Positions 63,658-64,000 of a DNA stretch of 64,000 bases are shown one piece after another. The position numbers were made by a program, and so were the translations under genes. Within the stretch, counting starts at the first letter, position 1. The number at the start of each line of letters is the position of its first letter. The stretch lies in the NCBI RefSeq assembly GCF_001298445.1, contig NZ_CP012036.1:4514158-4578157 (forward strand), in the 5' to 3' direction. Origin of the DNA: Nostoc piscinale CENA21 (GTDB taxonomy: Bacteria > Cyanobacteriota > Cyanobacteriia > Cyanobacteriales > Nostocaceae). Below the pieces are notes generated by a model. That model was not told the origin of the DNA. It saw nothing but the letters and a program-made list of their open reading frames with translations, and ran no database searches.

Positions 63658-64000
63658 ATGTTCCAGGTATCGCTTCCCCAATCTCTCCACTCAGATTTAC
63701 CTCTCACTGCCCTTGCACCTATGCAAGATGTGACAAATCTCAAGTTTATGAAGGTCATTGCTCATTACGGCAACCCTGACTACTTTTTCACTGAATATTT
63801 TCGCGTCAATGAAACATCACGGCTTAATCCCAAGATTCTGGCATCTATCACAGAAAACGATACTGGTCGCCCTGTTTTTGCTCAAATGATTGGTGAAAGC
63901 ATTCCTGATTTAGTCCGAACAGCGAAGGAACTCTGCACTTATAATATCGCTGGAGTTGACTTAAACATGGGTTGTCCCGCACCGAGAATCTACCGTAAAC
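63658..64000 (+). CDS. second tRNA-dihydrouridine synthase, cut by window edge
   Basis: Open to the right edge; 114 codons visible from the ATG at 63658. LTALAPMQDVTNLKFMKVIA begins the FMN barrel and VDLNMGCPAPRIYRK is the catalytic Cys region (GCP). It differs from DusB at 33930-34982 in having APMQDVTN, so it belongs to another Dus clade and would modify different D positions. The repeat-like AACCGCAGACGG segment precedes it at 63516. Confidence 0.8.
   Translation, partial: MFQVSLPQSLHSDLPLTALAPMQDVTNLKFMKVIAHYGNPDYFFTEYFRVNETSRLNPKILASITENDTGRPVFAQMIGESIPDLVRTAKELCTYNIAGVDLNMGCPAPRIYRK

Noticed and set aside
1..64000. CRISPR array, rRNA genes or tRNA genes
   Set aside because: No regularly spaced repeats and no sequence resembling these RNAs was found by eye.

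Overview
This window is chromosomal DNA from a cyanobacterium, very probably a filamentous, heterocyst-forming type (order Nostocales). The evidence is dense HIP1 octamers (GCGATCGC), plastid-type genes (Ycf34, biliverdin-forming heme oxygenase, an ABA4-like membrane protein), cyanobacterial families (DUF3370, DUF1400+hydrolase, DUF6335, PEP-CTERM), a DnaK3-type chaperone, and 7-bp tandem repeats (STRR) between genes. I cannot name the genus or species.

Layout. 1-8.7 kb: a DUF3370 protein cut by the left edge, an orphan ParD, a membrane-anchored GTPase, a carrier-protein-like small protein, a class D beta-lactamase-like protein, a subtilase and an L,D-transpeptidase. 8.7-15.6 kb: ABA4-like protein, CobW-type GTPase, a DUF2157 membrane protein, an acetyltransferase, heme oxygenase and GlmM. 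15.7-19.1 kb is accessory: a metacaspase fused to a ClpC-type N-domain, then remnants and pairs of toxin-antitoxin systems (VapB with a cut-short VapC; BrnT plus antitoxin bracketed by direct repeats). 19.5-28.8 kb is a stress island, almost all on the minus strand: manganese catalase, a frameshifted fasciclin protein, a frameshifted small membrane protein, and a co-directional run of cupin, two closely related zinc dehydrogenases, a small exported protein, a SRPBCC protein, a DJ-1/PfpI-ferritin-like fusion and DUF2267, with DUF6335 diverging at the far end. 28.9-36.4 kb is mostly housekeeping: methyltransferase, polysaccharide deacetylase, TsaB, Ycf34, tRNA nucleotidyltransferase, DusB and AroC. 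36.5-38.7 kb: a six-repeat protein of unknown function overlapping a TPR-like protein, then a SemiSWEET. 39-50 kb: ABC ATPase, polysaccharide-export SLBB protein, DUF1400 hydrolase, SPFH protein, FolP, TpiA, a PD-(D/E)xK-like protein, a second GTPase and an M28 peptidase. 50.4-53.9 kb: DnaK3-type Hsp70 and its J-protein. 54-64 kb: a frameshifted FAD oxidoreductase, a pentapeptide-repeat/TPR protein, a newly noticed 47-residue ORF, a second subtilase with CARDB domains, a PEP-CTERM protein, ModA with a strong palindromic putative operator, IlvD, and a second dihydrouridine synthase cut by the right edge.

How the genes work together. The 22.3-28.0 kb minus-strand run looks like one or two stress-responsive transcription units ending at a strong intrinsic terminator (22232-22264). 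DnaK and DnaJ form a chaperone pair. FolP and TpiA are co-directional. The repeat protein and the TPR-like protein overlap by 20 bp and are probably made together.

The most unusual items are the metacaspase-ClpN fusion, two subtilases carrying a 'GYGLxNAAAAV' segment in front of (not after) the catalytic domain, the double palindrome upstream of modA, a dispersed MITE-like family (TAGTACA termini) with a nested second repeat, and three genes each broken by one extra A in a plus-strand A-run. The last may be real mutations or sequence errors.
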